From Petrosia ficiformis (lineage: Eukaryota > Porifera > Demospongiae > Haplosclerida > Petrosiidae), in the NCBI GenBank assembly GCA_947044365.1, contig OX345638.1, positions 5,468,201 to 5,532,200 on the forward strand: DNA of 64,000 bases, written 5' to 3'. Below are positions 24,470-36,318 of the stretch, piece by piece. The position numbers and the translations under genes are program-made. Numbering within the stretch: the stretch's first letter is position 1; every line of letters starts with the position of its first letter. Below the pieces are notes generated by a model. That model was not told the DNA's origin. It was given only the letters and a program-made list of their open reading frames with translations, and searched no databases.

Positions 24470-25630
24470 TAACAGGCGATTACAGATACATTAACTGTAG
24501 ACAACATTTAACCAAAAAAATTTGCAAGTTAGAAAGACAAAAGGTAACAGAGAACACATGCAATTAAATGTAATTATTGAGTATAACATACCAAATTCAC
24601 ATTAAGCATGATTGGAATAGAAACTAGCAAAGATCCTTAGCTTCATTACCAAAGATCCTTACCTTCTGTCGCTTTAAATTCTGTGACCAGTCGGATACAG
24701 TGAACAGCAGGGCTTGGAGATGTGTACAATATCATTCAGTATAATGCACTGTTAAAAGAAAATCTAGTTAGGGATGATTGGAACATACAAACTAGCAAAG
24801 ATCCTTAGATTCCTTACACAAACTACCAAAGATCCTTATTTTCCGTCATTATTAAATACTGTCACCAGTCCATTACACATGTGAACAACAAGGCTTGGAG
24901 AAACATAATTAAATGTCATTACTCTGTATAATGCACACTTCAAAGCTAATAAAGATATGGATAATTGGAATATAGAAACGATCAAAGATCATTACCTTCA
25001 TTAATTAAACTACCAAAGACCCTTACTTTCTGTCGTTATTAAATACTGTTACCAGTCTATATATTAGTGAACATTTGAGCTTGGAGAGACACATAATTAA
25101 ATGTAATTATTCACCAAACTAGTTAGGGTTGATTATATAAAACACAGAAACTAGCAAAAGATCGCTTACTCACTTACTTACTTACTCAATATACTACCAT
25201 ACTGTACTGTAGATGTGTACATATAATATTAATACATATCATCACATCTACATGTTCTCTGTTATCAAGTACTGTACTCAATATACTACCATACTGTACT
25301 GTAGATGTGTACATATAATATTAATACATATCATCACATCTACATGTTCTCTGTTATCAAGTACTGTACTCAATATACTACTATACTCTACTGTACATGT
25401 GTACATATAATATTAATACATATCATCACATCTTATTATATACATGTTCTCTGTTATCAAGTACTGTACTCAATATACTACTATACTCTACTGTACATGT
25501 ACATATAATATTAATACATATCGTCACATCCTATTATATATGTTCTCTGTGATCAAGTACTGTACTCAATATACTACCATACTCCACTGTACATGTGTAC
25601 ATATAATATTAATATACATATCATCACATC
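24470..25630 (+). repeat. Third copy of part of segment A, with a 92-101 bp tandem array
   Basis: 24470-25190 repeats the sequence seen at 2630-3340 and 20340-20900. 25188-25630 is a tandem array of ~92-101 bp units (TACTGTACTCAATATACTAC + CATACT...ATATCATCACATCT). Units also occur singly or in pairs at 3370-3520, 20890-21060, 26890-27060 and 27500-27790. Confidence 0.8.
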
Positions 25631-25636
25631 TTATTA

Positions 25637-25946
25637 AAGAATAATAAAAAACATTTTAAAAAATGAAAGAGTATGTATATAGGAATATATATCAAAACCG
25701 AAAAAGCACAGGAACAAGATGGCTTTGGCAACAAAATGAAATACCACTTCCACATAAAAAGCGTACATAAGAACCGCTTCTTTGTGTTTTGCCTTTACTC
25801 AGCTGTGTATACTTATGTAGGGTTGTTATGTGGAAGTGGTATTTCATTTTGTTGCCAAAGCCATCTTGTTCCTGTGCTTTTTCGGTTTTGATATATATCC
25901 CTACATTCTCCTTCATTTTTTTTTAAATGTTTTTTTATTATTCTTG
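25637..25946. mobile_element. Inverted-repeat element (MITE-like), ~120-bp arms
   Basis: The left arm contains ATATATCAAAACCGAAAAAG and AACAAGATGGCTTTGGCAAC; the right arm is its reverse complement, around a ~70-bp loop. It is inserted in the tandem array. Fragments of the right end recur at 25960-26000 and 26090-26240. No coding content. Confidence 0.75.
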
Positions 25947-26244
25947 TTTCGATTCTATTTTTAAATAATTCAGGTAAATGTTTGATCAAATATGTGATGA
26001 CTATTCTGTTTCAAGCACAGTATTGATATTTTCTGCAGGAATAGTGTCCAGAAGGAGACGGTATTCCATATTTACTGCAATATTATTATTTGTTATTACA
26101 ATTCCTACATCCTCTTTCATTTTTGAACATGTTTCTATATTATTCTTGTTTTGATTCTATTTTTAAATGAATCAGTATAATAATATATATCCCTACGTAC
26201 TCTTTCTTTTTAAAATGTTTTTTATTATTCTTGGATACAATGAA

Positions 26245-27800
26245 TTAGTGGCATAATTGTGATGATATTTCTTATCTGAGAGTAATCAACTAACACATTA
26301 ATGATTTGTACATGGACAGTTCAGTATCATCTGGGTTTACAAATTTTGCTATTTGTGGAAGTGATGATGATATGTATACAACTTATCTGTTTTGTAGAAC
26401 ACATCTCCATAATAACATCCATAATTCTCTTAAAATTAATAGGCGTGTTTTTAATGGGTGTGGTTTATAACAAATGGCGTCCTATCTTAAGTAGGTTGCT
26501 GTAGTGGCTGAAAGTATTCATTGTCTAGGTCAAGAAACAGAACAGTATGAAGTTGTTACCCCTGAATTTAACTTAAAATAAATTTTTATTTGTGCTACAA
26601 CTACTTCAATAGCTTCAGAAACGTAGAAATCTGTTTTTATGAAAAAGAAGAATAGTGAAAGATAATATGAAGATTTTGCCACTTTTGCTACTCGCCGGTT
26701 CTATACTTTAATGAAGATCTCTGAACATCGAAAAGGTATTGTTGGTTATAAAAAATACTCAATATATTGTAAGTTATGTATATTTTAGCTTATTTGTATA
26801 TATTACCAGAGGTTTCAGCTTTCCACTTGCAATTGAAATGTATGGGTGGCCATTTTTTTCCGGGCCATCCCTACATAGAGAATACTACCATACTCTCTGA
26901 TATACATTTTCTCTGTTATCAAGTACTGTACTCAATAAACCACTGTACATGTGTAGTTTTGTGTACATATAACATTAATACATATCATCACATCTTATTA
27001 TAACATGTTCTCTGTTATTAAGTATTGTACTCAATATACTACTATACTCCACTGTACATGTGTACATCAGTGTTTCCCCCAGAAATTTGGGCAAGCGCGC
27101 AGCCACACCCACTTATTAATTGAATTTCATTGACCTCACCCACTTTAATTAATAGGCTTCCGTGTGCTGGGCATATTGCTCATGTCTTAGAATGGAAATG
27201 CAAGGCACTTGGTTCCAAACTTGCTTTCCACTCCTATCCCAACCTTACAGAACATTATTATCAAAGGCATGCCTTCTTCCCACTCACTCTTATAATCCTC
27301 TTTGTGTTTGGCTCACCACAGTCCTTCCCTCTATGTAAATAAAGTCCTCCTACAAGTTTCCTTTGATGTGCCATGCTGTTTTAACAGAAAAATACGTGCG
27401 TAATGCGTGCCCGCCTACGTGCAATTAAGTTGGTGTGTACTTCCGTTTATGATTATAAAACGCACAAAAAACGCACTAAACGTGCTTTAGGGACATCACT
27501 GGTGTACATATAATATCATCCCATCCTATTATATACATGTTCTCTTATCAAGTACTGTACTCAATATACTACCATACTCTACTGTACATGTGTACATATA
27601 ATATTAATACATATCATCACATCTTATTATATACATGTTCTCTTATCAAGTACTGTACTCAATACCCTACCATACTCTACTGTACATGCGTACATATAAT
27701 ATTAATACATATCATCACATCTTATTATATATATGATCTCTGTTATCAAGTACTGTATTCAATATACTACTATACTCAACTCTACAGGTGTACATATACA
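26245..27800. other. Intergenic, repeats only
   Basis: Apart from the dispersed ~92-101 bp units, no supported gene or RNA. A small moderate-GC island at 27060-27500 carries no recognisable domain. Confidence 0.45.
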
Positions 27801-27802
27801 GT

Positions 27803-28475
27803 AGGTAACAGAGCTGGTGCCAATTCTCACTTATTGTGCTGGTCCACTATGTCAAAGACAAATGCATAATAACTTCAACAATGAATGGATTTACAACCAT
27901 GGACCATAGAGTTGTGAGGGAAAGTACATGTACATGTATGTGGATTAGTATATAATAGCACAATAAACTTTAGACCTAGGATTGAGGCCAATTAATTTAG
28001 CAGCATTATATCTGAGAAACCTATACTTGGTATGCTTATATAACAATGTTATAATGAGCTACCACAATGACTCTTCATGTGATACTAGATATTACTTTGT
28101 AGAAGCATCCTTACCATGGGGATCTAAATGAACATGTAATAACAATAAGCTCTGTCTATTTATGTATCACCTAAAAATAACAAAAACTGTTTATAATACT
28201 GCTTTGACACACAAACTGCAAGAGAAGAGTTATGACAATTACTTTTACAAATATAATCTTAAATTTAATACTATATATATATAACATTTCTAGCAGTTCA
28301 TTTATAATATGATTGCAATATTTTACTAACCTTGTAGTCTTTTTGAGATTGTCTCAGCCAATCGCTACTAGTCTCGTTCTCAGACCCTTCTTGATCATGC
28401 GATGAACAGCAGGAGATGAAGTCCAGTAAGAAGGCGGGTTTTGTATAATCTCAGGGTGTGTGGCTCTAGTCGTAC
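27803..28475 (+). repeat. Segmental duplication, segment B copy 2
   Basis: Direct copy of 9898-11110 without the inverted-repeat element (empty site near 28190-28215). In copy 1 this flank precedes the fusion gene; here it precedes two mobile elements and the kinase gene. Confidence 0.75.
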
Positions 28476-28564
28476 CCAGCCGCACCTCCTCTGAGAGACC
28501 GGGGACCCCGTGTTGTGAATAGGAGAGCTGGAGGGCCTGACCCAGTCGACGTCTAGTTAACGTC

Positions 28565-28991
28565 AGCAGTCCATGATATAAGAGGGAACTCAGGGAAGGA
28601 GTGTGAATCGCCCACGTTGTAACGAAATTTTTATCAGCGATGTCTCGCTAGCGGATATACTATTTTTAGAAAGATGCTTGGCCACGTGGGCCAGAAATGA
28701 CCACACCTCCACGAAAACAAGGCTTTTGTTTCAACTCCACGAAGGTCACTTACATTGGCTGCTTTTCGTTCTACTTCTATCACAGTAGCAAACACAACCA
28801 CTCCAATTAGAGATCGTTTACGAGAGGCGACAAGAAGCGTTTTATCGATCTTGGAGGTGCGGTCATTCTGCTGGCCAAGCACTTTCTAAAAATAGTATAT
28901 CCGCTAGCGAGACATCGCTGATACAAAATCTCGTTACAACGTGGGCGATTCACACTCCTTCCCTCTTACGTTTTTTCTATCATGGACTCCT
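28565..28991. mobile_element. Inverted-repeat element with 9-bp TSD GTTAACGTC
   Basis: Arms of about 160 bp (AGCAGTCCATGAT... and its complement ending ATCATGGACTCCT) surround a ~120-bp interior. The identical 9-mer GTTAACGTC flanks it at 28556-28564 and 28992-29000. On the minus strand the interior holds an open frame running into a perfect donor (GCCAAT|GTAAGTG at about 28755), possibly a captured exon. It is the outer of two adjacent insertions. Confidence 0.75.
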
Positions 28992-29000
28992 GTTAACGTC

Positions 29001-29282
29001 TAGTCTCGCGTAGCCAGACCCATCCCACTGCAAGCGAGGGGAAGGGTCTGGTAAAAGCGTATATATCAACTTGTGGCCATCCATCCAAAATAGAGCGCGC
29101 CAATCAGAAACAATACCGTCACTGAGATTACTCCCATGACTGTACACGTGGGTAAAGTAAATATGTGGTTAACCTTGATTGTGGGGAGATATAATAGCCT
29201 CTTTGGCTTCAAGTTGATGTATACGCTTTTACCAGACCCTTCCCCTCGCTTGCAGTGGGATGGGTCTGGCTACGCGAGACTA
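29001..29282. mobile_element. Inverted-repeat element, TAGTCTCGCG family
   Basis: The 282-bp element starts TAGTCTCGCGTAGCCAGACC and ends with the reverse complement. It is flanked by GTTAACGTC (28992-29000) and GTTGACGTC (29283-29291). It therefore sits directly against the right target duplication of the preceding element. Its right end is only 33 bases from the kinase gene's start codon. Confidence 0.85.
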
Positions 29283-29314
29283 GTTGACGTCTGGCGTTAT
29301 ACATAACAAGATTC

Positions 29315-32300
29315 ATGGCAAAGAGGAACAAGATTTGTAGATTCTATCTTCAGGGAAGATGCAAGTATGGAAACAGATGTCACAATATACATCCACAACA
29401 AGGTATATTCATCAGATGTTGTTTCTAAACAGAAATGTTTTATGTAAGGCTGTGGCTTCACAAAACCCTTAGGAAGTGAGCCTATAATGACAACTAATAA
29501 TAAAAAGCTTTGTAAGGATGATGACCTCCTTCAGATTCTATATAATACCATGTGATTTGGCGAAACATCAAAGTAAACCACAGGTTTATAAATCAGGTAC
29601 AGCACCCTGTGGTCAGATATAAAATCTGCCAGCAACACAGACTACAAGAAAACTGTACTTGCCTTCACTAAAGACAGAAAGGTAGGGGAAGCAACAAACA
29701 TCAAAAAAGGTTTTTTCTTTGGGGATATATATTAAAAGTATTAGTATATGCCTACCCATGCTATAGCAGATTTATAATTGCCTCACTCTCGGGCCTACGG
29801 CCCTCGCGCTTGGTGATTATAAATCTGATATAACACTCATACACTGTAAAAATAATATTGTTAAAATAACATATATTGGTTAGTACAGTTGCGAGGATTT
29901 AACAATTAGTTTTGTTGTTCAGGATACATACATCTAACACCATAGTTACTTTGGTCTAATTATATTAAAATACGTAAAAGATATATGTACCGATTATAAT
30001 CAATAATTATCATGCCTGATATCTCACATTAGTTACACAAAGAAGGTTTGGCAACCTAAATATTCTACTTTGTACATCTATTAGACAGCATAAGGATATT
30101 GAGATTACAATTATTCGATTATAATTACAGTATACCCATAACAACCTACACGACCAATTAAATTACAATTTACATTATTCCTTGCAACTGTACTAACCAG
30201 TAAATTTGTTATTTTAACAACAGAGTTGAGAGGTCTATATGCTTATATAAAACTTCTGAATTGGCAGATTTATATAACGCATATAGATCAATGAAGCATG
30301 ATATATATAATCAATCTATAATTAGATTTTATATTTTGAATGTAAACATTGTACAAGGTTTATATTTTCTTTCTATTATATTGAAAATAGAAACCTACAT
30401 GCTCCATTAAAAATGTATGAGGTATTAAGCAAATGAAATTCATATAACCAATCAATTGGTTAAAACAGCCAATCAGTTTACAGCCCATTAGACTAACTTT
30501 TGTAGGGTTGGTTACGATGTTTATATATTATTAATACAATTACTTATTAATTATGTAATTATTATAATATTTCATTCATTTTGCACTATAATTATTATAA
30601 TAATATTGATTATTATAATAATAATGATTATTAATATAATAATTATATAAAATTGTACACTAGAATATCAGAGAACTGAAAGTATACAGCAAAGGGAGGA
30701 AGAGGATGAGGTAATTGCCAAGCTTGAGTTACAATTTCAATTGTCATAGAGAATGTTGTGGCTACATTTATGTATGTTACTATAACATAATGTGCACCAA
30801 GTATTGGAAGGTATAAATTAAATTATGTGTTTGTGGGTTTACAAACCTTTTTGATGGCCATATACAATTATATGTACTTTAGTACTAAATCTTTGACATG
30901 AAATATGAATAGACAGCACCCTAAAATTATAGTGATTCAGCTATAATTGATATATAGTACAAAGTATCTGTGGTATAAGATGTATGTATTCTGAACAACC
31001 AACTAATTGTTAAATCCTTGGAACTGTACTAACCACTAAATTAGTTATTTTAACTGTTTCTTTTTTGCAGTGTATGTAGTGTATTTTTGTGTTTCTAAAT
31101 GTATAGCTATAATTCTTTTAAAGTAAATTTTAATTTCAACCACAGGGATCTGATAGCTCACAGGATAGTAGCCACCAGGAAACTGACAGTATTCTAGAGA
31201 AGATAGATTCTCTTTGTGTTCACTGTATACTAAGGGAGACAAAATCCAAAATACAAACTGCTAATACTAAAGTACAGGTAACGAAACAACAAATATATAT
31301 AGGTTATAAGAAAGTATGGTTATAGTCTCTACATGGGGATATAATAACTTTGAAAATACTATAATCAAAAATGTAACTTTGTAGTTACACCAATTTGCAT
31401 TTGTTCAATTAATAATCGTTAATTAAAATGAAATTAGACGAATGAGGCACCTTTGGTGCGTGGCGTCGCCGCTGTAGCTTAAGGATAGGTTGCAATTGCA
31501 ACAATTAAATAAATGAGATGCAAGAGAGAAAGTAACAAGCTTAAATTTGAATTTGTTGTTTATATAAAGTTGAAAGTTGGTTGAGAAAGTTATTTGTGGC
31601 TAGACTGATTTCTGATAAATATAAAAACACATGGAAGATGACTAAGAATGATTCTCCATCAGCTATACTGCTTTGCACTAGTATAATAACTATATTACTT
31701 ACAGTCAAATTACATAATATACACTTCCAACAAATATTCATTACGTCATTCATTACCAAAATATCTATGCCACAACTGTCAGTTACTAAAGATAATTATC
31801 CTATAATGAATTGTACATTGTTACAACTACAATGAGCAAAAACATTGAACTTACAGTTCAAATATATGAATGAATGAATGAATGAAATGACAACCAACGT
31901 GCTAAAGACTCTCCCACGCGTAGGCGCGGCGAGCCCAATAATTCCTTTGAAGTTTTCCTTGTTAATGAGGTGTCTCAATCAGATAGATACCTACTACTAG
32001 GTATCTAAATCTAATAGATACCTAGGTCCAAAGTTCAAGGAAACAATTTTGTTAATGAGACATTAACACAAAATCAAATACAAGAAAGCTGAATACAATA
32101 ATATACAAAATGAAACACTTCCTTGTATTTCATTTTGTATATTATTGTATATAATAATGAGCAAATCAGCCAAAAAATTAGTGTCAGAGAAAAAATCAAT
32201 GGCATCTCCAGTCTCCTCCCGCAGATAACGCTGAATGCCACACAGAATCTGATTTAGAGTGTTACCAGTGTAAGGCTTGCCATCATTATGCCTTATCTCA

Positions 32301-33931
32301 ACAATGAATCTACTAAGCCACTTGCAGTGATTGGCCTTACTCATCTCGGCAAGCTTGCTAGGGCATTCATCAGGTGTTTTGGCAATCTTTATTCTGTTTA
32401 ATCGCCAACTCATCCATATCCCATGAGCCCACTTAGTCTGTGGCCTTGTCTTCTGAGGCACCGCCTCCAATACTTTAGCTTGTAGGTCTTTTTCGCTCAC
32501 AGGAACTGTAAATCAGACACTGGCTGCACTAGTTTGACTCCTAGTCACTCTTCTACTTGCTACATACGAGCAGCTAGTAATTGTAGTAGGCGGATCTACA
32601 GTATTAGACTTTACTTGATGCTTTTCAAACTGCTGAGAAGCAGCTAATAAGAGAGAGTCTATTTCATCTTCCATCTTGATACTTTTACACCGTAGTTATG
32701 ACAACAGTGGTGTAAAAGGCTTAATTTAATGTACCTATGACAGCAGTGACGCAAACTAGTGCAATTAGCATAGTTGTGGTAGGTCTAAATCAGTTAGATG
32801 GCCTCTGTGTCGGTATCTCAGGAAATTAGATACCTCGCTTCGCTCGGTATCTAATATCCTGAGATACCTCCACCTTGGCATCTAACCTACATTTAGCGAC
32901 ATTTGTAGTTTTCACTAACTTCTTAGAATTTAAGTGATCTCTATACTTTATGTACTTCCCATAATAGGAACTTAAGCATAAAGTTGAGGAGCTTATTGAA
33001 GAAAAAGAAAACCTTGAAGGAAGATTCCAAACGAGAGAAGATGTCATTCAGAGAGAAAAAGAAAGGAATCAAAGACTTAGTGAAGAAAATGAAAAACTGC
33101 AAGAAAGAATTCAAAGAAGAGAAGATGTCATTCAGAGACAAGAAGAAGAAAATCAAAGACTTAGTTCCCAACTTAAGAATCCTCATTGGTTAGTACAGAG
33201 GGATGAGGTAGAAATGACACACAAGATTCTAGGAACAGGAGGATGGGGTGAAGTGATTCAGAGGTACCAAAGTAGCAGTAAAATGTCTCCATCAAATGAT
33301 CCTCTCCGAATACAACCTTGATCTTTTCTCCAGAGAGATGGATATTGCCTCTCGTGTGCGTCACCCAAATCTTCTTCAATTCATAGGAGCCACTACAGTG
33401 GGTAATCCCATGGTATTGACTGAACTCATGCCTACCAGTCTTCGAAAGAAACTGGAGGAGACTAATCTGACACATCCTCAGATTCTCACTATTAGCGGTG
33501 GTGTGGCAGCAGCACTCAACTATCTTCACCTCTGGAAGCCACATGCAATTCTTCATCGTGATGTGAGCAGTGCTAATGTCCTTTTGGAACCATCAGGTAA
33601 TGGACAATGGAAGGGGAAACTGTCTGATTACGGATCTGCTAATTTACTTGACAAGATAAGTACAGTAGGTCCTGGTAATCCAGCTTATGCTGCTCCTGAG
33701 GCTCTATCTCCTAATCTTCATTCTCCTGCAATGGATGTCTTCAGCTTTGGTATTCTATTGGTAGAAATGGTTACCTGTCGTTTACCATCTGGAAGTGTGT
33801 TGGAACGTGAGAAACACATTCGAAGGATCCTTTGGTCTTCAATTAAATCATTGGCCGAGAGATGTACAGAAAATAAACCACACCTTCGTCCCACAATAAA
33901 ACATGTGCTACAAGAGATTAACCAATTGTAA
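29315..33931 (+). CDS. CCCH zinc finger - coiled coil - TKL-like kinase, one frameshift
   Basis: Exons 29315-29402, 30664-30710, 31146-31277 and 32968-33931; phases 1,0,0 all agree. Predicted 409 residues if the shift is ignored. Residues 8-26 fit C-x7-C-x5-C-x3-H (CRFYLQGRCKYGNRCHNIH), a classic RNA-binding CCCH finger. Residues ~90-160 are a charged coiled coil with two REDVIQR repeats. The kinase domain follows: GTGGWGEV (178-185), VAVK Lys ~194, RHPNLLQFIGA, HRDVSSAN (catalytic Asp ~287), DYG in place of DFG (~309-311), AAPE, DVFSFGILLVEM. This is the TKL pattern. An extra base near 33259 (GTGATTC|AGAGGT) puts the glycine loop and the VAVK lysine in different frames. Either the copy is broken or a base is wrong. 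The first exon's acceptor partner (exon 2) is short with a weak polypyrimidine tract, so the CCCH-kinase link is the least certain part. Confidence 0.65.
29550..29860. repeat. Dispersed repeat with CGGGCCTACGGCCC hairpin, copy 1
   Basis: Shares about 300 bp with 56466-56770, including GAAACATCAAAGTAAACCAC and the terminal dyad around TTGGTGATTATAAATCTGAT. It lies in intron 1 of the kinase gene. Confidence 0.75.
32095..32152. repeat. Hairpin ATACAATAATATACAAAATG / complement
   Basis: Near-perfect inverted repeat of about 24-bp arms around a short loop, at the truncated 3' end of the Crypton-like fragment. Confidence 0.75.
32150..32674 (-). pseudogene. Crypton-like/ZMYM-KIAA1958-type protein fragment with in-frame TGA
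   Basis: From ATG at 32674 the minus strand reads MEDEIDSLLLAASQQFE..., hits TGA at 32510-32512, and continues in the same frame as FTVPVSEKDLQAKVLEAVPQ, then KWAHGIWMSW, LSRFIVEIR, GKPYTGNTLNQILCGIQRYL and FFSDTNF. This matches the N-terminal DNA-binding-like part of animal tyrosine-recombinase-derived (Crypton) proteins such as ZMYM2/QRICH1/KIAA1958 relatives. The TGA sits where an Arg codon (CGA) would give continuity. The frame is cut short by a hairpin at 32095-32152. It lies antisense in intron 3 of the kinase gene. A mobile-element relic is the best reading. Confidence 0.65.
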
Positions 33932-33989
33932 CTTTGATGTTTTTTTTTTACTTGGTACCTTCAGTAGTGTGTGCTATAATGTTTATGGT

Positions 33990-33995
33990 AATAAA
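33990..33995 (+). terminator. Candidate poly(A) signal of the kinase gene
   Basis: AATAAA 59 bases after the TAA stop. Confidence 0.5.
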
Positions 33996-35160
33996 CATTG
34001 CCATTGTCTTATTAACACTAGACACATCACAATTAGAGATATTGAAGTAGTACAAAATTGATAATGGGATAAATTGGATACGTTCAGATGTATATGACAA
34101 TGAGTATTAATATTATTTACCAACTAAATTCAAAAACATTCTTATCACTGTATATAGATTTTAGAGGATTTCATATGTAGATTATATACATTCTAGGTAC
34201 TGAGTGTCACAAAGTCATGATTATCATTAATATGAAGGCTTATGATATTTTTAAAAATCACACTACCTCATCCACATAGTCACCATAACTATACCTGAGT
34301 AATGTTACAATGACTCTTCTAACTATCCAATCATTACATGTGTGTTTATACACACATTGTTTACATATCAGCAAAATTCGCCTAATAACTGATTTATATT
34401 TGAAAACTATAATCTATTATGTATTCATTGATCTAGTAGTATTTTAATGCACCATAAATGAGAAACAAGATGCTGCAATTGTCATTCCCTGTGGCAGGGG
34501 TTGGAGAAGCCAGCAGGAAAACTTGTATGAAGTTCAACATCAGCTTTCAAATCTAACACCTTGAAATTGATTATGAAATTGAAAGACTCTGTACTTACAA
34601 AACAACTAGCAAATGTGCATATATGCATTTGTGGGTTAGTTTACATTGGTGAAACTAAATAGTGCAGGAAGTTTATTGATATTATGCATTACTGTAACAA
34701 ATGAATAAAGGTTAGAGCAGCACAAAATGAATTTCTCTGAAACCATGATTATAATGAATTTCAAGTATAATAATTATATTTATATCCCGTTGCTATATGG
34801 TTGCTAAGATTATAACGATTGAATAAACTTGCTAATGCACTGTGGTCAGTGCAATATCTGTTAGTTATTGCACTGTGGTTTACTTATTGCACTGTGGTTT
34901 GATAATGATCAAAGTTGGTGACGCAAATGGTAACTATAACTACCACCATGATGTCCTAGCAACGTGACATAAAACAGTTATACTGTCATTTACATCACAA
35001 AAAATGTCAAAGCGGGAATGGGTGTGGTATAACATTTAGCCAATCAATTTACTCTGATCATGTGGTGTTTGCTGTAATGTTTACTATTGTAAGTATAATT
35101 ACGTCATCTCCGGTTTGAGAGCGCCGTTGCAAGATTACTGGAAACGACAGTAACACGCTA
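33996..35160. other. Intergenic, no gene seen
   Basis: AT-rich. Repeated TTATTGCACTGTGGTTT words at 34860-34905. No supported feature. Confidence 0.5.
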
Positions 35161-35164
35161 TAGT

Positions 35165-35232
35165 TTATTTATTAGCACTCCGCCCTCGGGCAGTCGTGCT
35201 TATATAGCACTCGCGGGCGTGTTATAACTAAT
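35165..35232. repeat. CGCCCTCGGGC hairpin just upstream of a GTPase gene
   Basis: Short member of the hairpin family also seen at 29744-29860, 56651-56763 and 57632-57736 (GCCCTCGGGC core, TATAGCACTCG..GGGCGTGTTATAAC end). It ends about 40 bases before the ATG at 35274, inside the presumed promoter/5' UTR. Confidence 0.65.
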
Positions 35233-35273
35233 ACAAAGGGAAATAGCAAGTCACGTTTATAATAGTGTAAGCT

Positions 35274-36318
35274 ATGGCTACAAGGTCAGTGATGAAGGTA
35301 AGAAGAGTCTGAAAAAAAAAGTTACAGTTGTATTTAACATCCTCTCTCTCACCTGCAGAAAGGATTACATTTTCGATTCAAAACTCCTACAAAGAAATGT
35401 GATACAATTAATATATTAATTACTGGGAAAACTGGAGTTGGAAAAGCTTCCATTATAAATGCCATTGTCGGAAATAATCTTGCTCATGAAGGAAAAGATT
35501 TAAGTGGTGTAACCAGGGAGGTAACATCATACAAGACAACAGTAAATGATATACATTTCGAAATATGGGATTCTTCTGGGCTTCAAGATATAACCGAGAA
35601 AGATGATGTTATTACAGAAAGAATTAAAAGGACTTTGAAGCAAAGCTGTGTTCATTTACATCTTCTCCTCTACTGCATTCGTATGGATAGAGATCGTATA
35701 GAAGTTTCAGAATTGGAAGCTATTAAGCAGTTATCTCAAGTGTTTACACCAAACATTTGGGATACTGCAGTCTTTGCTCTCACATTTGCAAATCGTGTTT
35801 TACCTCCATCAGAGATGGAAACCGATGAGGAGGTTGCAGAATGGTTTAAGGAACGTATAAAAGAGTTTCAGGAGGTGATTGTAAGAGCCTTAGTGGAGAG
35901 TGGTGTTCCACAAGACAAGGCAAAACAAGTACCAATTATTCCAACAGGTTATCATAAACACACTAGACTGATGCCCAAACCAAGAGAGCTCTATGACAGA
36001 CCAGATTGGTTCAATCCATTTTGGCAGTCATGTATAAATCATACAGAGGAAAGTGCTCGTACGCCACTTTTGGCTTCTCAAAAACATTGTGCTAAAAGTA
36101 AAACAATATCAAAACAGGAAAAAGAACTTGCAAATAAACAACAAGAATTAGAGAAAAGAGAAAAGGAATTGGAAGAGCAGTTGAGACAACTAGAAATTGA
36201 AAAAGAGCTTTCACAAAAAGAACAAGAACTAGAGAAAAGAGAGAAGGATTTAGAGACACAGTTGGGAGAATTAGAAATTGAAACGAAACTTCGATGCTTT
36301 GAGAAAACTATAACCTGA
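35274..36318 (+). CDS. AIG1-type GTPase with altered P-loop, coiled-coil tail
   Basis: Exons 35274-35297 and 35359-36318 (328 residues). The 8-codon first exon followed by KGLHF-like residues is the same architecture as the genes at 11743 and 39670. Relative to those paralogues the P-loop is GKTGVGKAS instead of GKTGVGKSS, replacing the Ser that binds Mg2+, and switch II is WDSSGLQD instead of WDSPGLQD. TFAN stands at the G4 position. The C-terminal ~70 residues are heptad-rich (QQELEKREKELEEQ), much shorter than in the gene at 39670, and the SHxW exon is absent. It is open throughout, so probably expressed but nucleotide-binding-impaired. It is the only plus-strand gene of the cluster. Confidence 0.8.

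Noticed and set aside
25673..25916. Matching ~73-residue open frames on opposite strands
   Set aside because: They arise from the two arms of an inverted-repeat element, not from genes.
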